Part shown: positions 1 to 8,959 of the stretch, piece after piece
How positions within the stretch are numbered: position 1 is the first letter of the stretch
Layout of the letters: each line of letters opens with the position of its first letter
NCBI RefSeq assembly: GCF_021483235.1
Contig: NZ_JAKEEC010000005.1
Coordinates: 112,994 to 176,993 of the forward strand
DNA length: 64,000 nt
Direction of reading: 5' to 3'
From: Arthrobacter alkaliphilus
GTDB lineage: Bacteria; Actinomycetota; Actinomycetes; Actinomycetales; Micrococcaceae
The notes under the pieces: generated by a model
What the model was told of the DNA's origin: nothing
Seen by the model: the letters and a program-made list of their open reading frames with translations, nothing else
The model's database searches: none
Made by a program: the position numbers and the translations under genes

Positions 1-34
1 TTCGGCGCGCGCCAGGTTGTGATTCGACACCAAG

Positions 35-1078
35 CTATCTAATCATGAGGCTGACGGCGCCCAGGCCCAACATGGCGATCAGGAACCAGGAGCCAAGCGC
101 AACGAGCGCCGCGCGGCCACCCGTGAGCAACAGCGTGCGGACGCGGACGGCCGAACCCAGCCCGAACAGGGCCGAGGCGAGCAGGATGTCCTGGAGTCCG
201 CCCGCCGCCTCCAGGACGCCAGGGCCCGCCCAACCCAAGGACCGGACGGCCACCATCGCGATGAACCCGAGCACGAAGAGCGGAACGATCGGCGGAAACT
301 TGCCGCCGTCGTCGTTCGCCAGGGTTCCGTTGCGCGACTTCCGGCGCATCGACCAGCGCTGCGCAAGGCCCGCTCCGGCAACGATGGGCGCCAGCAAAAC
401 CACCCTCGCAAGTTTCACGATGACGGCGAGCGCCAGCGCCGCAGGACCGGCCGTCTGGGCAGTCGCGACTACCTGTCCGACGTCGTGCACCGAGGCGCCC
501 GTCCATGCTCCGAATTGTTCCGGGCTCAGGCCCAGGGGGTGCATGAGCAGGGGCAGGACGCCGATCGCGAGCGTGCCGCAAAGGGTCACGAGGGCAACCG
601 GCAGGACGGTGTCCTGGTGTTTGATGCGGCGCACCGCGGCCATCGCTCCGATCGCCGAGGCGCCGCAGATCGAGAAGCCGGTTGCTATCAGGAGGGCGCC
701 ATCGCGCGGAACCTTGACCAGCCGCGCGAGCCCGTACGTGCCCCCGAAACTGAGGAGCACGACGGCGGCAATCAGGACGAGCGCAAACCAGCCAAGGTCG
801 AGGACATCGACAACGCTGACCTTCAAGCCCAACAGCACAATGCCCGCCCGCATGAGGTGCTTGCCGGCGAAGTCGAGGCCCGGGCGGGCGCGTCCGGCAG
901 CCCATCCCGCCGTCCCCGGTATATTTGCAGCTAACAAACCCAGCGCTACAGCAGCTGTCATGGCAGGGATGGGGGGAAGCAAGGCATGAACAATGAAGGC
1001 GAGTCCAGTGGCGGCCACTGCCATGACAAGTCCGGCTCCCAGTCGGGAGACGGGAGCCGGAAAACGATTGGGGTGCAT
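35..1078 (-). CDS. YeiH/UPF0324 family membrane protein (putative sulfate exporter family)
   Basis: Polytopic inner-membrane protein of 347 residues. About ten hydrophobic segments are visible, starting with one at residues 14-33 directly after a short basic N-terminus, and the glycine-rich segment around ICGASAIGAMAAV is typical of the YeiH (UPF0324, Cons_hypoth698) family. Members are annotated as putative sulfate exporters, but substrates are largely unproven. The length is normal for the family. It stands alone, divergent from the ATP-grasp operon at 1192. The family assignment is firm; the transported substrate is unknown. Confidence 0.85.
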   Translation of the reverse strand: MHPNRFPAPVSRLGAGLVMAVAATGLAFIVHALLPPIPAMTAAVALGLLAANIPGTAGWAAGRARPGLDFAGKHLMRAGIVLLGLKVSVVDVLDLGWFALVLIAAVVLLSFGGTYGLARLVKVPRDGALLIATGFSICGASAIGAMAAVRRIKHQDTVLPVALVTLCGTLAIGVLPLLMHPLGLSPEQFGAWTGASVHDVGQVVATAQTAGPAALALAVIVKLARVVLLAPIVAGAGLAQRWSMRRKSRNGTLANDDGGKFPPIVPLFVLGFIAMVAVRSLGWAGPGVLEAAGGLQDILLASALFGLGSAVRVRTLLLTGGRAALVALGSWFLIAMLGLGAVSLMIR

Positions 1079-1191
1079 TCGTCAACCTTGATACAAGCAG
1101 GTGCTGAAATGCGAACCGGGTTCACGCTTGGTGTCGCAACACGCAGAACGCGAAATGCGTTCGTAATCGAAAAGGTGATTGTCTGAATCCC

Positions 1192-2748
1192 ATGTCAGAG
1201 CTATTCCGGGATTACTCCGAGGTCGCCGCCCGTTCCGGCGCCTACGACGAAATGTTCGCCCCGGGCACCGTTGCCCGGAAATCCTACGGCCAAGTGGACG
1301 GCGCCCTCCGGGAGCTGTCGCTCGCGGACGTGAGCGCCCGCGCGGAGTCGATGGCACGGACCTTCCTGGACCGGGGCGTCACCTTCGATTACGCGGGGGA
1401 GGAGAGGCCCTTCCCTTTGGATATCGTGCCGAGGGTCATTCCTGCCGACGAATGGGATGTCCTTGAGCGCGGCGTCAAGCAACGCGTCCGTGCCCTGGAG
1501 GCTTTCCTGGACGATGTCTACGGACGGATGGCGGTGGTCGCCGACGGCGTCGTGCCGCGGGCATTGGTGACGACGAGTGCACACTTCCACCGTGCGGTGC
1601 ACGGCTTCGAACCGGCCGGCGGCGTGCGGGTACACGTGTCCGGCATCGACGTGATCCGCGACGCGGGTGGCACGTTCAGGGTCTTGGAGGACAACGTCCG
1701 GGTGCCTTCCGGGGTGTCTTATGTGTTGGAGAACCGGCGGGCGATGGCGAAAGGTTTGCCGGAGGCGTTCGGGCAGCAGCACATCCGCCCGGTCGAGGAA
1801 TACCCGCGCCGCCTGCTTTCGGCATTGCGGAAGACCGCGCCTTCCGGGGTGGATGACCCCACGGTGGTGGTCTTGACCCCCGGTGTATTCAATAGCGCCT
1901 ACTTCGAGCACACCCTCCTTGCCGGGTTGATGGGTGTTGAACTGGTCGAAGGCAGGGACCTCATCTGCCGCGGAAACCGGGTGTACATGCGCACCACGGC
2001 CGGCGAGCAGCGCGTGGATGTGATCTACAAGCGGATTGATGACGATTTCCTGGATCCGCTGCAGTTCCGCTCCGATTCCATGCTCGGCTGTCCCGGACTG
2101 GTGAACGCGGCCAGGGCAGGCGGGGTGACGATCGCGAATGCGGTGGGCAACGGCGTCGCCGATGACAAACTGGTCTATTCCTACGTGCCCGACCTGATCA
2201 GGTACTACCTGCACGAAGAGCCGGTGATCGCCAACGTAGAGACCTTCAGGCTCGAGGAGAAGGAAGCCCGTGAGCAGGTCCTCGACCGCCTCGAGGAACT
2301 CGTGGTCAAGCCGGTGGACGGTTCCGGAGGCAAGGGCCTGGTGATCGGTCCGGATGCTTCACGGGAAGAACTCGATGCTTTGCGGAAGCGGGTGCTGGCG
2401 GACCCGCGCGGCTGGATCGCACAGCCGGTACTGCAGCTTTCCACGGTGCCCACGCTGTCGGGGGACCGCTTCGGGCCCCGGCACGTGGACTTGCGCCCGT
2501 TCGCGGTGAACGACGGCGACGACGTCTGGGTGCTGCCCGGCGGGCTGACCCGCGTGGCACTGAAGGAAGGCTCGCTGATCGTGAATTCTTCCCAAGGCGG
2601 TGGGTCCAAGGACACGTGGGTGCTCTCGGACTCCCCGCAACTGCCCGCCGTCGAGCTGCCCCGTTCAGCCATCACGTTGCGCGAGCAGGTCTCTGTGTGG
2701 CCCGTCGAAAGCAACTGGCGGGACCGCCAATCGGACCAGCAGCAGTGA
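1192..2748 (+). CDS. Circularly permuted type 2 ATP-grasp protein
   Basis: 518-residue protein of the circularly permuted ATP-grasp family (formerly DUF404/DUF407). Visible signatures are EDNVRVPSGVSYVLENR from about residue 166, the segment VVVLTPGVFNSAYFEH from about 226, and the lysine/glycine-rich ATP-binding stretch KPVDGSGGKGLVIG from about 374. ATP-grasp enzymes join a carboxylate to an amine or thiol through an acyl phosphate; the substrate here is unknown. It is the first gene of a three-gene operon with an alpha-E protein and a transglutaminase-like protein. That trio recurs in many bacteria and has been proposed to make and process a peptide. The protein is cytoplasmic; the role is inferred from family and context. 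Confidence 0.9.
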   Translation: MSELFRDYSEVAARSGAYDEMFAPGTVARKSYGQVDGALRELSLADVSARAESMARTFLDRGVTFDYAGEERPFPLDIVPRVIPADEWDVLERGVKQRVRALEAFLDDVYGRMAVVADGVVPRALVTTSAHFHRAVHGFEPAGGVRVHVSGIDVIRDAGGTFRVLEDNVRVPSGVSYVLENRRAMAKGLPEAFGQQHIRPVEEYPRRLLSALRKTAPSGVDDPTVVVLTPGVFNSAYFEHTLLAGLMGVELVEGRDLICRGNRVYMRTTAGEQRVDVIYKRIDDDFLDPLQFRSDSMLGCPGLVNAARAGGVTIANAVGNGVADDKLVYSYVPDLIRYYLHEEPVIANVETFRLEEKEAREQVLDRLEELVVKPVDGSGGKGLVIGPDASREELDALRKRVLADPRGWIAQPVLQLSTVPTLSGDRFGPRHVDLRPFAVNDGDDVWVLPGGLTRVALKEGSLIVNSSQGGGSKDTWVLSDSPQLPAVELPRSAITLREQVSVWPVESNWRDRQSDQQQ

Positions 2749-2821
2749 TCCGCCACGCACATGGCGCCGGAGCAGGTTACATTCATCGTCACAACGCAGG
2801 ACCCGAAGGAGGCACAGCCCC

Positions 2822-3748
2822 ATGCTGAGCCGTATTGCTGAATCCCTTTTCTGGATCGGCCGTTACGTGGAGCGGGCCGACGGAACGGCCAGGATCCTGG
2901 ACGTCCATCTCGAACGCCTGAACCACCTTCCGCTCGAGGAGCAACGCAGTGTGGCGAGGGAGCTCCTGGCTGTCATGGGGGCCAGGCCGCAAAGCGAGGA
3001 ATTCGGCTTGCCGGAGCTGCTGCACGCCCTCGCGTACGACAAAACGAGTGCCACGTCGATTGCCGGCTCGCTGGGCGCCGCCAGGGAAAATGCGCGGCGC
3101 GCACGCGAGACCGTGTCTTCGTCATTGTGGGAGAGCCTCAACACCACGTACTACGGGCTGAACCAGCACCGCAAGGACGTCGTGGGTACGTACCGCTTCT
3201 GCACCTGGGTCCTGGAACGCACCGCGATGGTCAGGGGACTCGCGGACACCACGGTGAGCCACGACGAAAGCTGGCTATTCCTGGTGCTCGGCCGCTCGCT
3301 TGAACGTGCCGACATGACCGCGCGGATGCTGTCCACCAGGGACGTCCTCTCCGCGGGAATGTCCTGGGTGAACATGTTGCGTTGCGCCGGCGCTTACGAG
3401 TCATTCCTGCGAACCCGCCGTGCGGCCTTCGGAGACCAACACGCCGCCGAGTTCCTGCTGCTGGACCGCCTGTTCCCGCGCTCGATCGTCTTCGCGCTGC
3501 GCGACGCCGACGAATGCCTCGCCAAGCTGGATCCTTCCGCACAGCGGGTGGGCTTCATCAACGACGCGCGCCGGATCGTCGGCCAGGCCCGTACCTTCCT
3601 CGAATTCCATCGCACCGACGATCTCATGTCCGAGCTGCCGGAACATATGGACCGGGTGCAAAAGGCCGTGACGCAGGCTTCCGACGCGATTTCCCGTAAG
3701 TACTTCAATCAGGCGGATGAACTGGCCTGGGTGGGAGAAGTTTCATGA
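2822..3748 (+). CDS. Alpha-E domain protein (DUF403)
   Basis: 308-residue, largely helical protein. It begins MLSRIAESLFWIGRYVERAD, the standard start of alpha-E (DUF403) proteins, and ATG 2822 is preceded by an AAGGAGG-type ribosome site, so a longer frame reading from 2600 is not used. The family has no proven biochemical activity. It is almost always encoded beside circularly permuted ATP-grasp and transglutaminase-like proteins, as here (74 bp after the ATP-grasp gene and 4 bp overlapping the next). It probably serves the same unknown peptide or amide chemistry. Confidence 0.9.
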   Translation: MLSRIAESLFWIGRYVERADGTARILDVHLERLNHLPLEEQRSVARELLAVMGARPQSEEFGLPELLHALAYDKTSATSIAGSLGAARENARRARETVSSSLWESLNTTYYGLNQHRKDVVGTYRFCTWVLERTAMVRGLADTTVSHDESWLFLVLGRSLERADMTARMLSTRDVLSAGMSWVNMLRCAGAYESFLRTRRAAFGDQHAAEFLLLDRLFPRSIVFALRDADECLAKLDPSAQRVGFINDARRIVGQARTFLEFHRTDDLMSELPEHMDRVQKAVTQASDAISRKYFNQADELAWVGEVS

Positions 3749-4596
3749 CCCGGCTGAGCATCGTCCACAAGACGGCCTACAAGTACAACCGCAGGGTCAC
3801 CCTGTCGTACAACGAGGCGCGCATGACGCCGTTGACCGACCCGCAACAGGTGGTGCTTGAATCCTCGCTGAAGATCACGCCGTCGCAGGCTGCAGTGAGC
3901 ACCTACCGCGACTACTGGGGCACCCGCGTCACCTCTTTCGATATGCAGATGCCGCACGAGCGCCTCGAAGTGGTCGCAACCACCACAGTGGAGGTCCACC
4001 GGGTGGAACGGGTGGCCCTGGACGAAGAGATCGTGGACTGGGATGTGATGGCTTCGGACGAGATCCGGGACCAGTACAGCGACTGGCTGCCCCAGTCGCA
4101 GCTCACCGGTCCGGGGGACGAAGTCCTTGGCATCATTCCCGGCGTCGTGGCCGGCAAGAACCCGCACGAGACGGCCATGGCCATTTTCGACTGGATGCGC
4201 GGCGAAATGAGCTATGTCAAGGGCACCACAGGTGTCACCACCAACGCCGAGGAAGCGTGGAACCAGCGCCAAGGAGTCTGCCAGGACCTGGCCCACCTGG
4301 CCATCGGATCACTCCGCAGCTGCGGCATCCCGGCCCGGTACGTGTCCGGTTACATCCACCCGCGTCCCGCGGCCGGGATCGGTGAAACCGTGGCGGGCCA
4401 ATCCCACGCGTGGCTGGAATGGTGGGACGGCGAATGGCGCAGCTGGGATCCCACCAACCACAAACCTGCCGGAGACCTTCACGTCACGGTGGCTCGGGGT
4501 CGTGACTACCGCGACGTTCCGCCCTTGAAGGGGATCCTGTCCGGAGGTGGCGGCTCAGGCCTCACCGTGACTGTCGAGATCACGCGGCTCAACTAG
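3745..4596 (+). CDS. Transglutaminase-like cysteine hydrolase
   Basis: 283-residue transglutaminase-like protein. An N-terminal beta-rich domain (about residues 1-110) precedes the papain-like core. The catalytic triad is visible: Cys179 in QGVCQDLAH, His221 in GQSHAWLEWW and Asp235 in SWDPTN. The start codon overlaps the end of the alpha-E gene (ATGA), so the two are translationally coupled. Bacterial members act as peptidases or amide-forming enzymes. With the upstream ATP-grasp enzyme, the pair could form and cut the same bond; that pairing is inference. No signal peptide is seen. Confidence 0.9.
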   Translation: MTRLSIVHKTAYKYNRRVTLSYNEARMTPLTDPQQVVLESSLKITPSQAAVSTYRDYWGTRVTSFDMQMPHERLEVVATTTVEVHRVERVALDEEIVDWDVMASDEIRDQYSDWLPQSQLTGPGDEVLGIIPGVVAGKNPHETAMAIFDWMRGEMSYVKGTTGVTTNAEEAWNQRQGVCQDLAHLAIGSLRSCGIPARYVSGYIHPRPAAGIGETVAGQSHAWLEWWDGEWRSWDPTNHKPAGDLHVTVARGRDYRDVPPLKGILSGGGGSGLTVTVEITRLN

Positions 4597-4620
4597 CCGG
4601 GCCGCGGCCCTCCGCCGGAC

Positions 4621-6072
4621 TTACCAAGGGGAGGGCTTGTAGTCCTTCAGGAAGACGCCGTACTGGTCTTCGCCGTTTTCGCCCATGACAATCGGATCGT
4701 AGACCCGTGCCGCCCCGTCCACGAGGTCGAGCGGCGCGTGGAAGCCTTCCTCCATGAGCCGGACCTTGGTGTAATGCGGGCGTTCGTCAGTGATCCATCC
4801 GGTATCGACGGCGGTCATCAGGATCCCGTCGCTGTCCAGCATCTCTTGGGCGCTGGTCCGGGTCATCATGTTCAACGCGGCCTTTGCCATGTTGGTATGC
4901 GGGTGCCCGGGGCCTTTGTAGGCGCGGGAGAACTGCCCCTCCATGGCCGAGACGTTCACGATGTACTTCCTGCGCGCGGTGGAACGCTTCATGGCTCCCC
5001 GGAGCCGGCTGACGAGGAGGAACGGCGCCGTCACGTTGCAGAGCTGGACCTCCAGCATTTCCAGCGGATCGACTTCGTCCACCACTTGGGTCCAGCTGTT
5101 GATGGTCGCAAGGTCCGGAACCAGTCCGCCGGCGTCGATCGCGGTACCTGTCGCAATCCGCTCCAAAGACGCGGAACCCGTGGACAGCGCAAGCGAGGTA
5201 ATCGCATCTCCGGCAAGCACGGGATGTTCGGTGACGCTGTGGGTGAGGGCCAACGGGTGTTTGTCGTGGGCATGGCCGAACGTGACCAGCTCCGGCCCGC
5301 CGTTGGCGGCCTGGAGGGCCTCCGGCAGCGGTTCGTCCTCGGCATCTACCAGCGGTTTGTACGCATTCCCCGAACGACGGACGGTCTGGGCCGCATTGTT
5401 GATGATGATGTCAAGGGGGCCGGCTTCATTGAGGGAATCCGTCAGGGCCATGACCTGTGAGGGGTCACGAAGGTCGATGCCCACGATCCGGAGCCGGTGC
5501 AACCAGTCCGCGCTGTCCTCCATAGCGGCAAAGCGGCGAGCCGCGTCCTTGGGAAACCGGGTGGTGATCGTGGTGTGCGCGCCGTCGCGGAGCAGCCTGA
5601 GCGCGATGTACATGCCGATCTTGGCGCGCCCGCCCGTGAGGAGGGCGCGACGCCCGCTGAGGTCGGTGCGGGCATCGCGCTTGCTGTGGCTGAAGGCCGC
5701 ACAGTCCGGGCACAGCTGGTGGTAGAACGCGTCTACCTGCGTGTAGTGCTGCTTGCAGATGTAGCAGGGCCTTGAGCGGATCAGGTGGCCCGCGATTTCC
5801 CCCGTGGCCGAAGTCGCCAGCTTGTTGCCGCGGGTTTCGTCGTCGATCCTGTCCGGAGCCGCTGTTGCCGTCAGTGCAATGACAGCGCGGTCGGCTTCTG
5901 CGATTTCGTCCCGCTTGGTGACCCGGCGATGGCGCTTCACTGCCTTGAACATCTTCCCCGTGGCACGGCGCACGGCGACGTAGTCGGGGTGCTCCTCGTC
6001 GTAGGCGTGGATAGTGTTCAAGACTTTGAGGCAGGCCTGGATCTCTTCAGGCGTCAAATCGGCGGGGCTCAT
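4621..6072 (-). CDS. Atypical SDR-fold oxidoreductase with four-cysteine N-terminal module
   Basis: 483-residue protein. A helical N-terminus (about 1-95) is followed by a probable zinc knuckle (Cys103, Cys106, Cys121, Cys124) and then a Rossmann short-chain dehydrogenase domain with cofactor loop TGGRAKIG at 146-153 and NNAAQ further on. The active-site region is unusual: the Tyr-x3-Lys pair is replaced by Thr393 and Lys397 in HTNMAKAAL, so normal SDR proton transfer is doubtful. An upstream TAAAAT box 7 nt before the ATG suggests a leaderless transcript. It is convergent with the transglutaminase gene. The substrate is unknown. Confidence 0.8.
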   Translation of the reverse strand: MSPADLTPEEIQACLKVLNTIHAYDEEHPDYVAVRRATGKMFKAVKRHRRVTKRDEIAEADRAVIALTATAAPDRIDDETRGNKLATSATGEIAGHLIRSRPCYICKQHYTQVDAFYHQLCPDCAAFSHSKRDARTDLSGRRALLTGGRAKIGMYIALRLLRDGAHTTITTRFPKDAARRFAAMEDSADWLHRLRIVGIDLRDPSQVMALTDSLNEAGPLDIIINNAAQTVRRSGNAYKPLVDAEDEPLPEALQAANGGPELVTFGHAHDKHPLALTHSVTEHPVLAGDAITSLALSTGSASLERIATGTAIDAGGLVPDLATINSWTQVVDEVDPLEMLEVQLCNVTAPFLLVSRLRGAMKRSTARRKYIVNVSAMEGQFSRAYKGPGHPHTNMAKAALNMMTRTSAQEMLDSDGILMTAVDTGWITDERPHYTKVRLMEEGFHAPLDLVDGAARVYDPIVMGENGEDQYGVFLKDYKPSPW

Positions 6073-6079
6073 TGTGTCG

Positions 6080-6085
6080 ATTTTA
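6080..6085 (-). promoter_or_regulatory. -10 box of the atypical SDR gene
   Basis: TAAAAT on the minus strand, 7 nt before ATG at 6072. It supports that start and implies a transcript with almost no 5' leader. Confidence 0.5.
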
Positions 6086-6104
6086 CAGGGTCGGACACAG
6101 CAAA

Positions 6105-6150
6105 GCCTCCCGGGCGGCAGGGGCTGGAGGCCTGCTGCCGCCTGGGAGGC
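6105..6150 (-). terminator. Hairpin terminator after glgC
   Basis: A 16-bp stem with one mismatch (arms 6105-6120 and 6135-6150, 14-nt loop), followed on the minus strand by TTTGCT. It lies between the end of glgC and the promoter of the next gene. Confidence 0.65.
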
Positions 6151-6178
6151 CGGGGGCTGTCCGGGTCCGGGGTCCGGG

Positions 6179-7561
6179 TCAGACCTCTATGGAGGAAGCC
6201 TGGATTTTGGTGACCTGCTCAGCGGAGTCCCGGATGTCGGGGAATTTCTCCGTGGCGGCCTTGATGGCCTCCGGCACCGAGTGGCGGTGCTCGGCAGCCA
6301 GGGCGAGCTCGGCAGCGTCAGGCTCCGGTACCACTTGACCCTTGGAGAGGACGGTGATTCCGGATTCGGTGACCTTGAAGCCGCGGGCACGGTCCAGATC
6401 GGCGTCCAGGCCAATGGCAGCCCCGGCGGGAACCTGCACGTTCTTGTCGATGATGGCCCGCTTGACCACGGCGCCCTCTCCGATGCGGACCTTGTCCATC
6501 AGTACCGAGTCCTGGATCCTGCTGGCCGGCGCAACGTAGACGTCGTTGGAAAGGACGGACCCTTCAACTATTCCTCCGGAGATCACCGAGCCGCTGGCCA
6601 CGATGGAATCCAAAGCGGTTCCGACAGTGTTGTTATCGCCGCGGACAAACTTGGCCGGCGGGGAGATGCTCTGCCGCGTATAGATAGGCCATTCCGAGTT
6701 GTACAGGTTGAACACCGGCACCGGGGAGATCAGGTCCATGTGGGCGTCGAAGAACGAATCAATGGTTCCTACGTCGCGCCAGTAGGTGCGGTCGCGGTCC
6801 GTGGACCCGGGAATGTCGTTGAGCGTGAAGTCGTACACGCCGGCCTCGCCCTGCGACACGAAGTAGGGGATGATGTCGCCGCCCATGTCGTGCTTGGTGT
6901 CGAGGCGCTCCGCATCGATGCGAAGTGCTTCCACCAAGGCGTCGGCGTCGAAGACGTAGTTGCCCATGGAGGCAAGGAATTGTGAGGGATCGGCCGCGAG
7001 GCCTTCGGTTTCGGCAGGCTTTTCCACGAAGGCCGAGATCTTCTGCGGATCGTTCTTGTCGACCTCGATCACGCCGAACTGGTTGGCCATGTGCAGCGGC
7101 TGGCGGACGGCCGCGACTGTGGCCTTGGCTCCGCTGGCGACGTGCTGTTGGACCATTTGCTGGAAGTCCATGCGGTAGACGTGGTCAGCTCCGACAACCA
7201 CCACAATGTCCGGGTTGGCGTCGTGGATCAGGTTCAAGGACTGGTAAATGGCATTCGCGCTGCCGAGGAACCAGCTCTTGCCGACGCGCTGCTGGGCCGG
7301 GACCGAGGCGACATACCTGCCCAGCTGGGTGGACATCCGCCAAGTCTCGGAGATATGGCGGTCAAGGCTGTGCGACTTGTACTGGGTCAACACCACGATC
7401 TGGAGGTACCCGGAATTGACCAGATTCGAGAGAGCGAAATCGATCAATCGATACCCCCCCGCAAACGGCACCGCAGGTTTTGCCCTGTCTGCCGTCAGTG
7501 GCATGAGGCGGTTTCCTTCGCCGCCAGCCAACACAATTGACAATACTTTCTTCAACGCCAT
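6179..7561 (-). CDS. glgC: Glucose-1-phosphate adenylyltransferase
   Basis: 460-residue ADP-glucose pyrophosphorylase, which makes ADP-glucose from ATP and glucose 1-phosphate for glycogen and maltosyl-phosphate synthesis. The nucleotidyltransferase signature [11 protein letters not shown] lies near residue 13; the ADP-glucose loop [12 protein letters not shown] and the C-terminal left-handed helix repeats (from about 310) are visible. ATG 7561 is chosen because [16 protein letters not shown] is the usual N-terminus and AGGGAGAG stands before it; the frame reads on to 7639 without support. It is divergent from the glycosyltransferase at 7666. It carries a C-terminal tail longer than many homologues. 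Confidence 0.95.
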   Translation of the reverse strand: MALKKVLSIVLAGGEGNRLMPLTADRAKPAVPFAGGYRLIDFALSNLVNSGYLQIVVLTQYKSHSLDRHISETWRMSTQLGRYVASVPAQQRVGKSWFLGSANAIYQSLNLIHDANPDIVVVVGADHVYRMDFQQMVQQHVASGAKATVAAVRQPLHMANQFGVIEVDKNDPQKISAFVEKPAETEGLAADPSQFLASMGNYVFDADALVEALRIDAERLDTKHDMGGDIIPYFVSQGEAGVYDFTLNDIPGSTDRDRTYWRDVGTIDSFFDAHMDLISPVPVFNLYNSEWPIYTRQSISPPAKFVRGDNNTVGTALDSIVASGSVISGGIVEGSVLSNDVYVAPASRIQDSVLMDKVRIGEGAVVKRAIIDKNVQVPAGAAIGLDADLDRARGFKVTESGITVLSKGQVVPEPDAAELALAAEHRHSVPEAIKAATEKFPDIRDSAEQVTKIQASSIEV

Positions 7562-7652
7562 GGTTTTTGCTCTCCCTGTACGTCTTTGTAGCCCCCGAAA
7601 AAAGCCCGGGTTGCCGGACCCTTTCACACTAGAACACATACTCCGGAAGGAC

Positions 7653-7658
7653 TACGTT
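7653..7658 (+). promoter_or_regulatory. -10 box of glgA/glgM
   Basis: TACGTT exactly 7 nt before GTG 7666, with no ribosome site between, which suggests a leaderless transcript. Confidence 0.5.
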
Positions 7659-7665
7659 AGGTAGC

Positions 7666-8865
7666 GTGCGCGTAGATATTGTGACTAAAGAGTTTCCACC
7701 CGAAATCTATGGCGGGGCCGGTGTGCATGTTGCCGAGCTCAGCCGCGTCTTGGCGAAGCACGTGGATCTGCAGGTGCGCGCTTTCGGCGCGCCCCGTGAG
7801 GCGGACTACCACGGCGCAACGGTGACGTCGTATTCCACACCGGATGACCTGGGCGAGGCCAATGCCGCCGTCCAGACCCTCGGCGTGGATTTGCGCATCG
7901 TGCCGGACATCGCCGGAGCGGACCTCGTCCACTCCCATACCTGGTACGCCAACATGGCGGGCCACCTCGCATCGCTGCTCCATGGGATACCCCATGTGCT
8001 CAGCGCCCATAGCCTGGAGCCGCTGCGGCCTTGGAAAGCCGAACAGCTGGGCGGCGGCTACGCATTGTCTTCGTGGGTTGAAAAGACAGCCTATGAGGCC
8101 GCCGCGGCTATCATCGCTGTCTCGGAAGGCATGCGGAAGGACATCCTGCGCAGCTATCCAAACGTGGATCCCGCAAAGGTCCGGGTTGTCCACAACGGCA
8201 TCGACGTGGACATGTGGCAGCCGGACGAGGGCGAGGACGCAATCCGCGCCCTCGGGATCGACCCCGCCAAGCCGAGTGTTGTCTTCGTGGGCCGTAATAC
8301 GCGGCAGAAGGGTGTTCCGTACCTCCTGAAGGCTGCCGCCAGCCTGCCGGAAGATGTGCAGCTTGTGCTTTGCCTGGGCGCGGCGGACACGCCGGAGCTC
8401 GCAGCCGAAACAGCCCGCCTCATCGAGGACCTGCAGGGCAAGCGCGAGGGCGTGCTTGTGATTGAACGCATGCTTCCGCGGCACGAGCTCATCCAGGTCC
8501 TCAGCCATGCCACGGCCTTCGCCTGTCCGTCGATCTATGAGCCCCTCGGCATCGTCAACCTCGAAGCCATGGCATGTGGAGCAGCAGTGGTGGCGAGCGC
8601 GACGGGCGGCATCCCCGAAGTGGTCCGGCACGGTGAAACAGGACTGCTGGTGGAACTGGAGCAGGTCACGGACGGAACCGGCACCCCGCTGGATCCCGAA
8701 AAGTTCGTGGCGGACTTCGCCGCCGCCCTCAACGAGGTTGTCTCCGATCCTGCGCGGGCAAAGGCCATGGGTGCGGCGGGCCGCGTCAGGGCGGAGGAAC
8801 ATTTCTCCTGGGAGTCGATCACGGAAACAACCCTCGACGTCTACCGATCGGTTCTCGGAAACTAG
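7666..8865 (+). CDS. glgA: GT4 glycogen synthase / alpha-maltose-1-phosphate synthase type
   Basis: 399-residue GT-B glycosyltransferase. It starts MRVDIVTKEFPPEIYGGAGVH, and the donor-site motif FACPSIYEPLGIVNLEAMACG with the E-x7-E pattern lies near residues 285-305. The short GT4 architecture matches the actinobacterial family annotated glycogen synthase. The Mycobacterium tuberculosis member (Rv1212c) is now called GlgM and makes maltose 1-phosphate from ADP-glucose and glucose 1-phosphate, so GlgM is the more precise hypothesis. Divergent pairing with glgC, which supplies ADP-glucose, fits either name. The start is GTG. Confidence 0.88.
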   Translation: MRVDIVTKEFPPEIYGGAGVHVAELSRVLAKHVDLQVRAFGAPREADYHGATVTSYSTPDDLGEANAAVQTLGVDLRIVPDIAGADLVHSHTWYANMAGHLASLLHGIPHVLSAHSLEPLRPWKAEQLGGGYALSSWVEKTAYEAAAAIIAVSEGMRKDILRSYPNVDPAKVRVVHNGIDVDMWQPDEGEDAIRALGIDPAKPSVVFVGRNTRQKGVPYLLKAAASLPEDVQLVLCLGAADTPELAAETARLIEDLQGKREGVLVIERMLPRHELIQVLSHATAFACPSIYEPLGIVNLEAMACGAAVVASATGGIPEVVRHGETGLLVELEQVTDGTGTPLDPEKFVADFAAALNEVVSDPARAKAMGAAGRVRAEEHFSWESITETTLDVYRSVLGN

Positions 8866-8880
8866 CAGACGGGCGGGAAC

Positions 8881-8924
8881 GACGACGGCGCCGCATCCTC
8901 GCGTGAGGGTGCGGCGCCGTCGTC
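8881..8924. terminator. Bidirectional terminator between glgA and the acyl-CoA oxidase-like gene
   Basis: Nearly perfect 20-bp stem (8881-8900 with 8905-8924) and GCGT loop, placed between two convergent genes, so it can serve both strands. Confidence 0.8.
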
Positions 8925-8959
8925 GTTAGCGGAGTGGGCGGATATCCACCTGCAGGGTG

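Noticed and set aside
45..989. Long plus-strand frame opposite the YeiH gene
   Set aside because: Arg/Ser/Pro-rich translation with no fold features; it is the shadow of a clear membrane-protein gene in high-GC DNA.
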